Assembly (NCBI RefSeq): GCF_900114005.1
Contig: NZ_FORM01000006.1
Location: forward strand, 202,013 to 266,012
Length of the DNA: 64,000 nucleotides
Reading direction: 5' to 3'
Origin: Olleya namhaensis
GTDB taxonomy: Bacteria; Bacteroidota; Bacteroidia; Flavobacteriales; Flavobacteriaceae
Positions within the stretch are counted from its first letter, which is position 1, and the number at the start of each line of letters is the position of its first letter. Positions 19,573 through 28,416 of the stretch are shown here, in pieces. The notes under the pieces were generated by a model that was not told the origin of the DNA, did not search any database, and saw only the letters and a list, made by a program, of their open reading frames with translations. The position numbers were made by a program, and so were the translations under genes.

Positions 19573-20435
19573 TGTATTTAATTTTTAGTATTTGTGCTTC
19601 TACTTTAATTTTTGTGATTTTTAAAGTTATTGGAAAAAGAAACATTAACACATTACAAACCATTGTATTTAATTATTTTACTGCGTTTACTTGTGGTATT
19701 TTAAGTTATGATTCTCCAGTTATTATTGAAGACATCATAAGCTCTAAATGGTTTTTTGGTGCTATTGGATTAGGATTTCTATTTATAGCAATTTTTAATG
19801 TCATGGCTCTGACCGCACAACGTATCGGGTTATCTGTAGCATCCGTAGCTAGTAAAATGAGTGTTGTGATACCAATAATTTTTGGACTTTTTGTCTATAA
19901 CGAAAGTTTAGGATGGCAAAAAGGTATTGGAATTATATTAGCATTGGTTGCTGTATATCTAGCGTCTCATAAAGAAAAAACTAATGCCCGGTTTTCAATT
20001 AAAAGTTTATGGCTACCGATAATACTATTTTTAGGATCAGGAACTATTGATACTTCTATAAAATATTTAGAGACTACATATGTGGCAGATAATGGTATTC
20101 CAATATTTTCTGCAACTATCTTTTTTATAGCCGGATTGATTGGTATTGGCCTACTTTCCGCGAAAGCGATACAAAAAACATTCACTTTTGACCCAAAAAG
20201 TGTTGTTGCAGGTGTTATTTTAGGTATTGTTAACTACTACTCTATTTACATGTTGTTAAAAGCTTTAAATGCAGACAATTTTGAAAGCTCCACTATATTT
20301 ACTGTTAACAATGTTGCCATAGTCATGTTATCTACATTATTAGGTCTTGCACTTTTTAAAGAACGACTACTTCCAAAAAACTGGATTGGTATTGGCGTTG
20401 CTATACTATCAATACTTTTGGTAACTTTAGCATAA
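19572..20435 (+). CDS. EamA/DMT-type inner membrane transporter
   Basis: 287 residues, about nine to ten hydrophobic helices in two repeated halves. The second half ends with the EamA pattern TIFTVNNVAIVMLSTLLGLALFKERLLPKNWIGIGVAILSI. It is probably an exporter or permease of small metabolites; the substrate is unknown. The start overlaps the HAD stop (TAATG), and YigZ follows 2 nt later, so the three form an operon. An exact 13-mer copy is at 20156-20168. Confidence 0.88.
   Translation: MYLIFSICASTLIFVIFKVIGKRNINTLQTIVFNYFTAFTCGILSYDSPVIIEDIISSKWFFGAIGLGFLFIAIFNVMALTAQRIGLSVASVASKMSVVIPIIFGLFVYNESLGWQKGIGIILALVAVYLASHKEKTNARFSIKSLWLPIILFLGSGTIDTSIKYLETTYVADNGIPIFSATIFFIAGLIGIGLLSAKAIQKTFTFDPKSVVAGVILGIVNYYSIYMLLKALNADNFESSTIFTVNNVAIVMLSTLLGLALFKERLLPKNWIGIGVAILSILLVTLA
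20156..20168 (+). repeat. exact copy of 13-mer TTCCGCGAAAGCG in the EamA gene
   Basis: The codons are TCC GCG AAA GCG, Ser-Ala-Lys-Ala, in a loop between two helices. Confidence 0.85.
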
Positions 20436-20437
20436 TT

Positions 20438-21049
20438 ATGGAAAACGACGCTTACAAAACAATAACAAAACCATCTGAAGAGGTCCTTTTTAAGGATAAA
20501 AATTCTAAATTTTTTGGCTATGCTTTTCCTGTAAAAACAGAAGAAGACATTAAGCAGCATTTAGAAGACTTAAAAAAACAGCACCACCAAGCCAGACATT
20601 GGTGTTATGCTTATCAAATTGGTACTGAAACTATTGCTTATCGTGCCAATGACGACGGAGAACCAAACAATAGTGCAGGAATGCCTATTTACGGGCAAAT
20701 CCAATCGTTTGAAGTCACCAATATACTTATAGTCGTTGTGCGATACTTTGGAGGCGTTAAATTAGGTGTTGGAGGCTTAATAAATGCTTACAAAACAGGC
20801 GCCCAATTAGCTTTAGAAGCATCCAAAATTGTAACACGCACCATTAACAAAACCTTTCTAATCACTTTTGATTATAAAAACATGAATAAAGTCATGCGGG
20901 TTATAAAAGAGAAAAATCTAAAGGTTATTAACCAAAAATTAGAATTAGATTGTCAAATCACAATTTCGGTTAGAAAAAAAGATGCGTCTACAATTTTTGA
21001 AATTTTTGAAAATATTTACGAAGTAAATATAAAATCATTATCCATTTAA
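20438..21049 (+). CDS. YigZ/IMPACT family protein
   Basis: 203 residues. The IMPACT domain is clear: ANDDGEPNNSAGMPI followed by VVVRYFGGVKLGVGGLINAYKTGA. A C-terminal domain of the DUF1949 type covers about 135-203. YigZ proteins are linked to translation or stress control in some bacteria; the biochemical role is unsettled. It ends 12 nt inside the convergent thioesterase gene. Confidence 0.9.
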   Translation: MENDAYKTITKPSEEVLFKDKNSKFFGYAFPVKTEEDIKQHLEDLKKQHHQARHWCYAYQIGTETIAYRANDDGEPNNSAGMPIYGQIQSFEVTNILIVVVRYFGGVKLGVGGLINAYKTGAQLALEASKIVTRTINKTFLITFDYKNMNKVMRVIKEKNLKVINQKLELDCQITISVRKKDASTIFEIFENIYEVNIKSLSI

Positions 21050-21442
21050 AGCATCTAAAAAATACTTTGGCGGTCTAGTTGGACGTTTTGTTTTCATGTC
21101 TAAAAAAGCTAAAACCACACTTGCTGTACACATAATTTGACCCAAATCATTTAGTATTTCATAGTCAAATTCAACCATCGCTGTAGGTGCCTTTTTAAGT
21201 TGTGTTTTTACTTTAATAACATCATCATAAAGTATTGGTTTTTTGAAATTTAAAGCCATAGACACAACTGGTAAACCAATCCCTTCTTCCTCCATTTTTC
21301 GGTAAGAAATGTTTAATTTTCGTAGCCATTCAATTCTAGCCATTTCTAGATATAATGCGTAATTCCCATGATGAACCACACCCATCTGATCGGTTTCTGC
21401 ATAACGTACTCTTATTTCAATTTCATCTTGTTTTATACCCAT
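21038..21442 (-). CDS. YbgC-type acyl-CoA thioesterase (hot-dog fold)
   Basis: The motif RYAETDQMGVVHHGNYALYLEMARIEWLR holds the catalytic Asp (ETDQMG) and the usual H-x-N-Y. It should hydrolyse short acyl-CoAs in the cytoplasm. The frame opens at 21508, but the ATG at 21442 (MGIKQDEIEIRVRY) gives a family-sized 134-residue protein and leaves room for a promoter before the divergent dnaA. The 3' ends of this gene and YigZ overlap by 12 nt. Confidence 0.87.
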   Translation of the reverse strand: MGIKQDEIEIRVRYAETDQMGVVHHGNYALYLEMARIEWLRKLNISYRKMEEEGIGLPVVSMALNFKKPILYDDVIKVKTQLKKAPTAMVEFDYEILNDLGQIMCTASVVLAFLDMKTKRPTRPPKYFLDALNG

Positions 21443-21628
21443 TATCTTAAATATTTTTTGTAGTTTCGAATTGCTAAACAACATGCACAAAAAAAACTGA
21501 ATATTCAATAGTAATTCATTTTTTTTTTACGTTTTTTGTTCACATATTTGCCAAGCTTAAGAACGGAACTGTTCATTGCTATTATCAGAACAAAAGTAAC
21601 TAACTTAGAAATACCTTTTAAATTTAAC

Positions 21629-23056
21629 ATGAGTGTAACTGCGCAAACGGTCTGGAATAATTGTCTCCTTTTTATAAAGGATAATATCCAACCACAAGCT
21701 TACAAAACTTGGTTTGAACCTATTGTAGCGGTTAAGCTTGCAGATAATGCGCTTAGTATACAAGTACCAAGTAAGTTTTTTTACGAGTGGCTTGAAGAGC
21801 ATTACGTTAAACTTTTAAAAGTATCTTTAACTAAAGAGTTGGGTGAAACTGCCAAATTGGTTTACATTATTAAAATGGAAAACACGTATGGTAATAAACA
21901 ACCTTTTACTGAAAAAATTCCGAGTTCTAATAGAAGCGCTGTAAGGTCTCAAAATGTAGACGTACCGCTTAATAATAAGAACCGCGAATTACGTAACCCG
22001 TTTATAATTCCTGGAATTAGAAACGTAAAAATCGAATCTCAACTTAATCCAAACTATAACTTTGATAACTTTTTAGAAGGTGATTCAAACCGTTTAGCAC
22101 GTAGTGCAGGTTTAGCAGTCTCTGCAAAGCCAGGTGGAACGTCTTTTAATCCATTATTAATTTTTGGTGGTGTTGGTTTAGGTAAAACACATTTAGCACA
22201 CGCTATTGGTGTTGATATAAAAGATAAATACCCAGAAAAAACTGTTTTATATATTTCTGCTGAAAAATTTACGCAACAATATATTGACTCTGTTAAAAAG
22301 AACAACCGTAACGACTTTATACATTTTTATCAATTAATTGATGTATTGGTTATTGACGATGTTCAGTTTTTATCAGGAAAGTCTGGAACACAAGATGTAT
22401 TCTTCCATATATTTAATCATTTGCATCAAAATGGTAAGCAAGTTATTTTAACTAGTGACAAGGCGCCCGTAGATATGCAAGATATTGAGCAACGCTTACT
22501 ATCAAGATTTAAATGGGGATTATCTGCTGAATTGCAAACACCTGACTTTGAAACACGTGTCTCTATATTAAAAAACAAATTATACAGAGATGGTGTTGAA
22601 ATGCCTGACGATATTATTGAATATGTTGCTAAAAACATAAAATCAAATATTCGAGAGCTAGAAGGTGCTATTATTTCTTTAATTGCTCAATCCTCTTTTA
22701 ATAAAAAGGAAATCAATATTGAGTTGGCTAAACAAGTTGTAGAAAAGTTTGTAAAAAATACCAAGAGAGAAGTATCTATAGATTATATCCAAAAGATTGT
22801 GTCAGATTATTTCCAAATGGATGTGGATACATTACAATCTAAAACTAGAAAGCGTCATATTGTACAAGCTAGACAATTAGCTATGTTTTTTGCTAAAAAA
22901 CTAACTAAAGCATCTCTTGCCAGTATTGGTTCTCAAATAGGAAAACGTGATCATGCAACCGTATTACACGCCTGTAAGACCGTAGATAATTTATCATCTA
23001 CAGACAAGCAGTTTAAAAAATACGTTGAGGATTTAACGAAGAAACTTTCGGTTTAA
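21629..23056 (+). CDS. dnaA: chromosomal replication initiator DnaA
   Basis: 475 residues. Domain I (1 to about 80) starts SVTAQTVWNNCLLFIKDNI. The AAA+ domain has Walker A GGVGLGKTH and Walker B VLVIDDVQFLSGK, and domain IV holds the DnaA-box binding helix-turn-helix with GKRDHATVLHACK. It opens oriC. The open frame begins at 21536, but the ATG at 21629 matches the family N-terminus. No cluster of DnaA boxes (TTATCCACA-like) is seen near the gene, so the origin is probably elsewhere. Confidence 0.97.
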   Translation: MSVTAQTVWNNCLLFIKDNIQPQAYKTWFEPIVAVKLADNALSIQVPSKFFYEWLEEHYVKLLKVSLTKELGETAKLVYIIKMENTYGNKQPFTEKIPSSNRSAVRSQNVDVPLNNKNRELRNPFIIPGIRNVKIESQLNPNYNFDNFLEGDSNRLARSAGLAVSAKPGGTSFNPLLIFGGVGLGKTHLAHAIGVDIKDKYPEKTVLYISAEKFTQQYIDSVKKNNRNDFIHFYQLIDVLVIDDVQFLSGKSGTQDVFFHIFNHLHQNGKQVILTSDKAPVDMQDIEQRLLSRFKWGLSAELQTPDFETRVSILKNKLYRDGVEMPDDIIEYVAKNIKSNIRELEGAIISLIAQSSFNKKEINIELAKQVVEKFVKNTKREVSIDYIQKIVSDYFQMDVDTLQSKTRKRHIVQARQLAMFFAKKLTKASLASIGSQIGKRDHATVLHACKTVDNLSSTDKQFKKYVEDLTKKLSV

Positions 23057-23069
23057 ATTTCATTTTAAA

Positions 23070-23531
23070 ATGACTAATATTTTAATGGTATGCTTAGGAA
23101 ACATTTGTCGTTCTCCTCTAGCTGAAGGTATCTTACAATCAAAATTAAACACTGACTTGTTTACTGTAGATTCTGCCGGAACTAGCAGCTACCATATTGG
23201 AAACAAACCAGATACAAGATCAATAAGCACTGCCAAAAAGCACAATATTGACATTACTAAACAACGTGCTAGACAATTTACTAAACAAGATTTTATAGAT
23301 TTTGATATTATCTATGCAATGGATAAGTCAAACTTTGCTAATATTATAGCGTTAGCTGAAAATGAAGCACAACACTCTAAAGTCAAATTAATTTTAAACG
23401 AAAGTTTTCCCGACAAAAACTTAGATGTGCCAGATCCGTATTACGGTGGTGACAACGGTTTTGAAAAAGTGTACACCCTTTTAGAGGATGCTTCCGAAAA
23501 AATTAGCACCAAATTAAACAGCCTTACTTAA
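23070..23531 (+). CDS. low-molecular-weight protein tyrosine phosphatase
   Basis: 153 residues. The P-loop CLGNICRS (Cys 8, Arg 14) begins the protein, and the general-acid Asp is in DVPDPYYGG near residue 125. It removes phosphate from tyrosines of proteins in the cytoplasm; the target is unknown. It starts 13 nt after dnaA and is followed after 20 nt by a methyltransferase gene. Confidence 0.93.
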   Translation: MTNILMVCLGNICRSPLAEGILQSKLNTDLFTVDSAGTSSYHIGNKPDTRSISTAKKHNIDITKQRARQFTKQDFIDFDIIYAMDKSNFANIIALAENEAQHSKVKLILNESFPDKNLDVPDPYYGGDNGFEKVYTLLEDASEKISTKLNSLT

Positions 23532-23551
23532 TTTTATACCTTTACAGTACT

Positions 23552-24268
23552 ATGACTAAAGGAAAACTATATTTAATACCATGTACATTAGGAGAATCAA
23601 ATCCTTTTAATGTATTACCTGCTCAAGTAAAAACCATTATTGATAGTTTAGACACCTTTGTTGTCGAAAACTCTAAAGCAGCCCGAAAATTTATAAAAAC
23701 TATTGCTCCAGATAAGGCTCAAGCTAGCTTAAACCTTTTTGAACTTAATAAATTTACAGAAGTTACAGATTTACCTAATTTTATCAAACCCTGTTTAGAA
23801 GGTAAAAATTTAGGTTTAATATCTGATGCTGGATGCCCAGGAATTGCAGACCCTGGCGCAGATATAGTTAGTTTAGCACATAAAAACAATATACAAGTAG
23901 TACCGTTAGTTGGTCCTTCTTCTATCCTATTAGCCATGATGGCTTCCGGTATGAATGGACAAAGCTTTGCTTTTAACGGTTACTTACCGATTGATAAAGG
24001 TGAGAAAAAATCAGAATTAAAACGTTTAGAGCGTCTAAGTTTTGAACATAACCAAACACAGTCTTTTATTGAGACACCTTATAGAAACAATAAGCTTCTA
24101 GAAGACCTTTGTAGCATCTTAAGTGATAGTACAGAGATTTGTGTGGCTTGTGACATTACATTGCCTACAGAGTTTATTAAAACACAAACAGTGAGTCAAT
24201 GGAAAAAAAATAGTGTTGACCTACATAAGAGACCAACACTATTTATTATTCACAAAAGCCAATATTAA
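23552..24268 (+). CDS. SAM-dependent methyltransferase, RsmI/tetrapyrrole methylase fold
   Basis: 238 residues. The family blocks are KLYLIPCTLGE, GLISDAGCPGIADPGADIVSLA and PLVGPSSILLAMMASGMNGQSFAFNGYLP. This is the RsmI-like branch common in Bacteroidota as a second copy besides rsmI. It may methylate rRNA, but the substrate is not shown by the sequence. Its end overlaps the convergent lysozyme-like gene by 4 nt. Confidence 0.85.
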   Translation: MTKGKLYLIPCTLGESNPFNVLPAQVKTIIDSLDTFVVENSKAARKFIKTIAPDKAQASLNLFELNKFTEVTDLPNFIKPCLEGKNLGLISDAGCPGIADPGADIVSLAHKNNIQVVPLVGPSSILLAMMASGMNGQSFAFNGYLPIDKGEKKSELKRLERLSFEHNQTQSFIETPYRNNKLLEDLCSILSDSTEICVACDITLPTEFIKTQTVSQWKKNSVDLHKRPTLFIIHKSQY

Positions 24269-24930
24269 GCGCTTTCGTATTTTACTTTTACCTTTTTTAA
24301 AGGTTTAATTAAAGAGGTATCATAACCTGAAAACTTCTTCATGTAATACTTTATGGTTGCACCATTTGCATCTGCAAATCCTTGCTCTCCATAACTTCTT
24401 AAAAATTTCTTTACGCTTCCTGGTCCTGCTAAATGCGCTGCAGCCAATATACCCGATTCCGTAACTTTAACACCTTTGATATACTTGTTGTTAAAACGTT
24501 TGATATCCTTACGTAATACCCATTTGTTACGTTGTGCATTTGCTATAAATGCTTTTTCCTGCAACTCAGGATTACTCAAAAAGTACTGAGGATGATGAAT
24601 ACCTAAAACTTTTAATGTACTTTTTCCAAATTGATATTTTCCTAAGTAACCAAATTGGTTTACTCTAAAATAATCATTTTGAGATTCTTTAAATCCTAAA
24701 GCTTCTTTAAAACCTGTAAACGTTTTACCTAATTTAGGTGTAAACGCTGTTCTATTAAATGCTTTTACGTTTGAAGCAATATTTGCATATTGTATATTTT
24801 CAAAGTCAACGTTGTTAAACTCAATTTCATCTACTAATGTAGCATCATTTTTAGTGGTAACAAATACAACTAAAAGTAAAATTGATATTGTAAACGTTAG
24901 GGATAATAACTTTCCAATATTTTTTTTCAT
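24265..24930 (-). CDS. lysozyme/transglycosylase-like exported protein
   Basis: 221 residues with an N-terminal membrane segment (LLSLTFTISILLLVVFV). The core ALGFKESQNDYFRVNQFGYLGKYQFGKSTL has a Glu in a helix followed by the GKYQFG strand, as in SLT/lysozyme-like folds where the Glu is catalytic. ILAAAHLAGPGSVKKFLRSYG matches the later helix. It is probably a peptidoglycan-cleaving enzyme of the periplasm, though activity is inferred only. Confidence 0.65.
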   Translation of the reverse strand: MKKNIGKLLSLTFTISILLLVVFVTTKNDATLVDEIEFNNVDFENIQYANIASNVKAFNRTAFTPKLGKTFTGFKEALGFKESQNDYFRVNQFGYLGKYQFGKSTLKVLGIHHPQYFLSNPELQEKAFIANAQRNKWVLRKDIKRFNNKYIKGVKVTESGILAAAHLAGPGSVKKFLRSYGEQGFADANGATIKYYMKKFSGYDTSLIKPLKKVKVKYESA

Positions 24931-25037
24931 TTGTTTTTGATTTAAAAGTCTGTTTTTTAATATTATAAAGACTTAAATTTCAGCGTGCAAATATACAACA
25001 AATAATTAAATACTGAAAATCAATATGTTAACTTATG

Positions 25038-25946
25038 TTAAAAGTAAATTAAGTGCCCTTTTAGCTTCCCGCTACTATTGATTTCTAGTGTTGGAAACGG
25101 TACTTTTATAACATTAATTATGTTAAAAAGTTGTTTAAAAAATGTAGAATCGGTCTTGATTTTGGTTAAATCCATATCTAGACTTAAATAAAATTGTTTG
25201 GTTCTGTCTTGATTTGGAAAATTGATATTTTGTAATTGATCAGTACCATATAGTAAACCATCCACCCCATAACCAACAGCTAGATTTAACCATTTTGGTA
25301 ATTTACTGTCTTTAAAAAAAGAATGCAGGTTAGCACTTAACCAATAGGTCTGCCCATTATAATCCTTTATAAATTCCTCAAACACCCCATTACCCGGTTT
25401 ATCTGGATTTTGATTAGCGTAAGGACTTTGGTTAAAAGAATATTTTAGTTGAACACGTTGCTCTTCCCACAACAGCTCTTGTCCAATAAATAGCCCTGCT
25501 CCTGCTGCATTAGCGGTAAAGTCTCCCCAAGAAAAACCCCATTCTTCAGAAAAACCATCTAAAACTTCTACTGCTGTTAAAAAAGAAAAGCCAAGTGTTG
25601 CTCCGTAAATTAGTTGATTTTTTTTACTCACTCCACTCCAATGTAACGCTTGAGATCCAAAACGTCCTAATTGATAAGCTGTAAAGCTATGCCCCAACTT
25701 ATCCATTTTAAACCATTCTGAATTATCATTAGTACTATGAAGGTTAGAACGCTCAAAATCAGAATACCACAAAGCGTTTAAACCTATTATAGATAAAGAC
25801 GCTAAGCTAGCTTCCGTTATAATAACTGCGTTTTTACGTGACACATTAAGTGTATCACTAGGTTTAAAAAACTGAGAGTGATTGTTTTGTGCAATTGTAC
25901 TACCTGTAATTAAAAAGGCATATATAATTAGTACTGTTTTAAGCAC
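25038..25946 (-). CDS. DUF2279 family exported protein
   Basis: The family block is KMDKLGHSFTAYQLGRFGSQALHWSGVSKK with EVLDGFSEEWGFSWGDFTANAAGAGLFIGQELLW, the DUF2279 (YfiM-like) pattern of a predicted outer-membrane-associated protein. The frame opens at 26006 but overlaps mltG by 56 nt; the GTG at 25946 (encoding MLKTVLIIYAFLITGSTIAQ, a signal peptide) avoids this and I prefer it (302 residues). No catalytic motif is recognised. Confidence 0.75.
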   Translation of the reverse strand: MLKTVLIIYAFLITGSTIAQNNHSQFFKPSDTLNVSRKNAVIITEASLASLSIIGLNALWYSDFERSNLHSTNDNSEWFKMDKLGHSFTAYQLGRFGSQALHWSGVSKKNQLIYGATLGFSFLTAVEVLDGFSEEWGFSWGDFTANAAGAGLFIGQELLWEEQRVQLKYSFNQSPYANQNPDKPGNGVFEEFIKDYNGQTYWLSANLHSFFKDSKLPKWLNLAVGYGVDGLLYGTDQLQNINFPNQDRTKQFYLSLDMDLTKIKTDSTFFKQLFNIINVIKVPFPTLEINSSGKLKGHLIYF

Positions 25947-25950
25947 ACCT

Positions 25951-26994
25951 TTATCTGTTAACACCTTTGCTATTAATCCAACGGACATACTCATTTTTAT
26001 TAGCATTATGTTGACTTAAATTTTTAGCAAATTTGTGATATCCAAAGTTTTTGACATTAGCTACAAAATAATAGTACCCGTGGCTTTCTGCATTTAAAAC
26101 AGCATCAATAGCAGATACATCTGGCATTGTGATTGGTCCCGGTGGAATCCCTCGGTATTTATAAGTATTGTAAGGCGAATCTATTTCTAAATCTTTATAT
26201 AACACACGTTTTATAACTTGATCAAAATCGTTATCTTTTAATTTCTTAGAATAAATAACTGTTGGATCGGCTTGTAAAGGCATACCAACTTTTATTCTAT
26301 TTAAATACACACCAGCAACTCTTGGCCTTTCGTCTACCTTAGCGGTTTCTTTTTGAACGATAGATGCAATAGTAACAACTTCGTTTACAGAAAGATTTAA
26401 TGCTTTACGCTTTGCTTGACGCGAATCATTCCAAAAACGATAGTATTCTTTTAGCATTTTATCTCTAAAGCCTTCAGCTGATGTATTCCAGAAAAACTCG
26501 TAGCTATTAGGAACATACATATTTAATACTGTTTGGTTTGTAAACTTATGCTTGTCCAAAAATACTTTATCTGTCATGGCTTGCAACAGTGACAAACTAT
26601 CCGGTTCTATTTGCTCAGCAATACGCCCTGCTAAATTTTGAATACGTTCTTGATTATTAAAGCTTAATTTTATTGGAATATTTTTACTTCTAATAGAGTT
26701 AATAATATCATTATTACTCATGTTTTTATCAATAGCAAAACGTCCTGCTTTAATATTTGTCGTATATTTTTTACGTTGTGCTAATGCATCAAAACTATCT
26801 ATATCCTTTAATAAAGGTACCAACTGCTCTCTAACCTGATCATAATTAGCATTGGTTGGCACATAAATATAGGCTGTGTCATTATTAAATGCAGTGTTTT
26901 GTTTAAACATCGCGCCATAAATAAAATAAGCAAAATAAGCAGCAATTACTAGTCCTATTAATGCTATTGCAACTAAGATTTTTTTAATATACAT
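25951..26994 (-). CDS. mltG: endolytic murein transglycosylase MltG
   Basis: 347 residues. One N-terminal membrane helix (about 5-30) is followed by a LysM-like part and the YceG/MltG domain. The domain holds IASIVQKETAKVDERPRVAGVYLNR with the catalytic Glu, PLQADPTVIYS and SPYNTYKYRGIPPGPI. It cleaves nascent peptidoglycan at the inner membrane and limits glycan strand length. Its start overlaps the GNAT gene end by 11 nt in the dapF-GNAT-mltG operon. Confidence 0.95.
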   Translation of the reverse strand: MYIKKILVAIALIGLVIAAYFAYFIYGAMFKQNTAFNNDTAYIYVPTNANYDQVREQLVPLLKDIDSFDALAQRKKYTTNIKAGRFAIDKNMSNNDIINSIRSKNIPIKLSFNNQERIQNLAGRIAEQIEPDSLSLLQAMTDKVFLDKHKFTNQTVLNMYVPNSYEFFWNTSAEGFRDKMLKEYYRFWNDSRQAKRKALNLSVNEVVTIASIVQKETAKVDERPRVAGVYLNRIKVGMPLQADPTVIYSKKLKDNDFDQVIKRVLYKDLEIDSPYNTYKYRGIPPGPITMPDVSAIDAVLNAESHGYYYFVANVKNFGYHKFAKNLSQHNANKNEYVRWINSKGVNR

Positions 26995-27517
26995 TGGTAT
27001 TAATTAATTGAAATAAATATTCGTTTTTGTATTGACCATTTAAATAATTCCAGTCTTTTTTAAGACCAATTTCTTTAAATCCTTGATTTTTAAATAATGC
27101 TAAACTAGCTGTATTATCCTCACTTATATTGCAATATAATTGATGCAAATCTAAATGCTTAAAACAATAACTAGTTAGTAACTGTAAAGCTTCTTTACCA
27201 TTACCTTTTTGCCTATCATCAGTTTCTTTTATTAAAATACCAATTCCTGCACGTCTATTTTTAAAATCAAAATCAAAGACATCAATCATACCCATAGCCT
27301 GATGTTTATAATTACAGATAACTAAACGCAACTGCTTTACTTCAAAAATATCTTTATGTGCTTGATCTAAATATTGCTTGATTAAATATTTAGAGTACGG
27401 CGTTATGGTATTGCTTATTTCCCAAATAGATTCGTCATTTTCAATGGTATGAATAAATGATAAATCTTCAGGCTCTAAAGCACGTAAATAAATATGTTCT
27501 CCTTTTAATGTTAACAT
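26984..27517 (-). CDS. GNAT family N-acetyltransferase (RimJ/SpeG-like)
   Basis: 177 residues. HIYLRALEPEDLSFIHTIEND is the usual start of the RimJ/SpeG group, and RAGIGILIKETDDRQKGNGKEALQLL is the acetyl-CoA loop. The C-terminus ALFKNQGFKEIGLKKDWNYLNGQYKNEYLF is also typical. The substrate (protein N-terminus or polyamine) is unknown. It overlaps dapF by 7 nt and mltG by 11 nt, so all three are translationally coupled. Confidence 0.88.
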   Translation of the reverse strand: MLTLKGEHIYLRALEPEDLSFIHTIENDESIWEISNTITPYSKYLIKQYLDQAHKDIFEVKQLRLVICNYKHQAMGMIDVFDFDFKNRRAGIGILIKETDDRQKGNGKEALQLLTSYCFKHLDLHQLYCNISEDNTASLALFKNQGFKEIGLKKDWNYLNGQYKNEYLFQLINTNVY

Positions 27518-28290
27518 GCTATTTCGCCTTTAAAAACTTGCGTCGCAGGTCCTATTAACATGACCTTTTTATAACTATTACCGTCTTTTACAAAAGACAC
27601 TTTTAACGCGCCTCCTTGTACATTTAGGTTAATAGTAGTGGCAACACTGTTTCCTGTGTTATGCATTGCAATTGCAACAGCGGTAACGCCAGTACCACAA
27701 GATAAGGTTTCGTCTTCTACACCTCTTTCATAGGTTCTAACCGTGTAAGTATCTTCATTAACCTTTTCTACAAAGTTAACATTTGTACCGGCTTGATTAT
27801 AAGGTTGACCATATCTAATTTTTTTACCTTCATTTTTAACATCAAAATGCGCTAAGTCTGCAACAAACTGCACGTGATGTGGTGAGCCTGTATCTAAAAA
27901 CTGATGATTTTTAAAGCTTTTGACCGTGTCCACGTCCTTCATTTGTAAATGGATAATGTTATCCTCAATTTTTGCAAAATGCAAACCGTCTGTTGCTTCA
28001 AACGTTGTCTGATCTGTAATCAACTGCAAAAATTCCGCGAAAGCGACAATACAACGTCCACCATTACCACACATACTACTTTCGTTTCCGTCTGCATTAT
28101 AATAGACCATTTTAAAGTCCTCTGTTGGATGGTTTTCTAGTAAAATTAGACCGTCTGCTCCAACGCCAAATTTACGGTCGCATAAAAAAGCAACTAATTT
28201 GGTATTGTTTTTGTCAAACACATTTTGTCTGTTATCGATCATGACAAAGTCATTACCTGTTCCTTGATATTTATAAAAAGTCAACGTCAT
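27511..28290 (-). CDS. dapF: diaminopimelate epimerase DapF
   Basis: 259 residues. It interconverts LL- and meso-diaminopimelate for lysine and peptidoglycan. The two catalytic Cys are in MCGNGGRC and SCGTGVTA, and the start FYKYQGTGNDFVMIDNR is diagnostic. It leads the dapF-GNAT-mltG operon, linking precursor supply to wall remodelling. An exact 13-mer copy is inside (28033-28045). A -7 box (TATATTTG) is at 28311-28318. Confidence 0.97.
   Translation of the reverse strand: MTLTFYKYQGTGNDFVMIDNRQNVFDKNNTKLVAFLCDRKFGVGADGLILLENHPTEDFKMVYYNADGNESSMCGNGGRCIVAFAEFLQLITDQTTFEATDGLHFAKIEDNIIHLQMKDVDTVKSFKNHQFLDTGSPHHVQFVADLAHFDVKNEGKKIRYGQPYNQAGTNVNFVEKVNEDTYTVRTYERGVEDETLSCGTGVTAVAIAMHNTGNSVATTINLNVQGGALKVSFVKDGNSYKKVMLIGPATQVFKGEIAC
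28033..28045 (+). repeat. exact copy of 13-mer TTCCGCGAAAGCG in dapF
   Basis: On the coding (minus) strand the word reads CGCTTTCGCGGAA and encodes Ala-Phe-Ala-Glu. Confidence 0.85.
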
Positions 28291-28310
28291 TGGGATGAAA
28301 AATTGAATGA

Positions 28311-28318
28311 CAAATATA
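28311..28318 (-). promoter_or_regulatory. -7 box (TATATTTG) of the dapF operon
   Basis: A perfect consensus on the minus strand, 20 nt before the dapF ATG, in the divergent gap to the HtrA gene. The -33 element is not clear. Confidence 0.5.
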
Positions 28319-28416
28319 AGTTTTTTCAGTTGTTAAAACGTCGTTAAAGTTGAAATAGGCATTCAATATTTAATTAATTTTAATCGTTATCTAATTAAAT
28401 CTAAACTAAGTATTTT

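Noticed and set aside
21443..21628. Chromosome origin next to dnaA
   Set aside because: No cluster of DnaA boxes or AT-rich unwinding region with repeats was seen beside dnaA; only short gaps are present.
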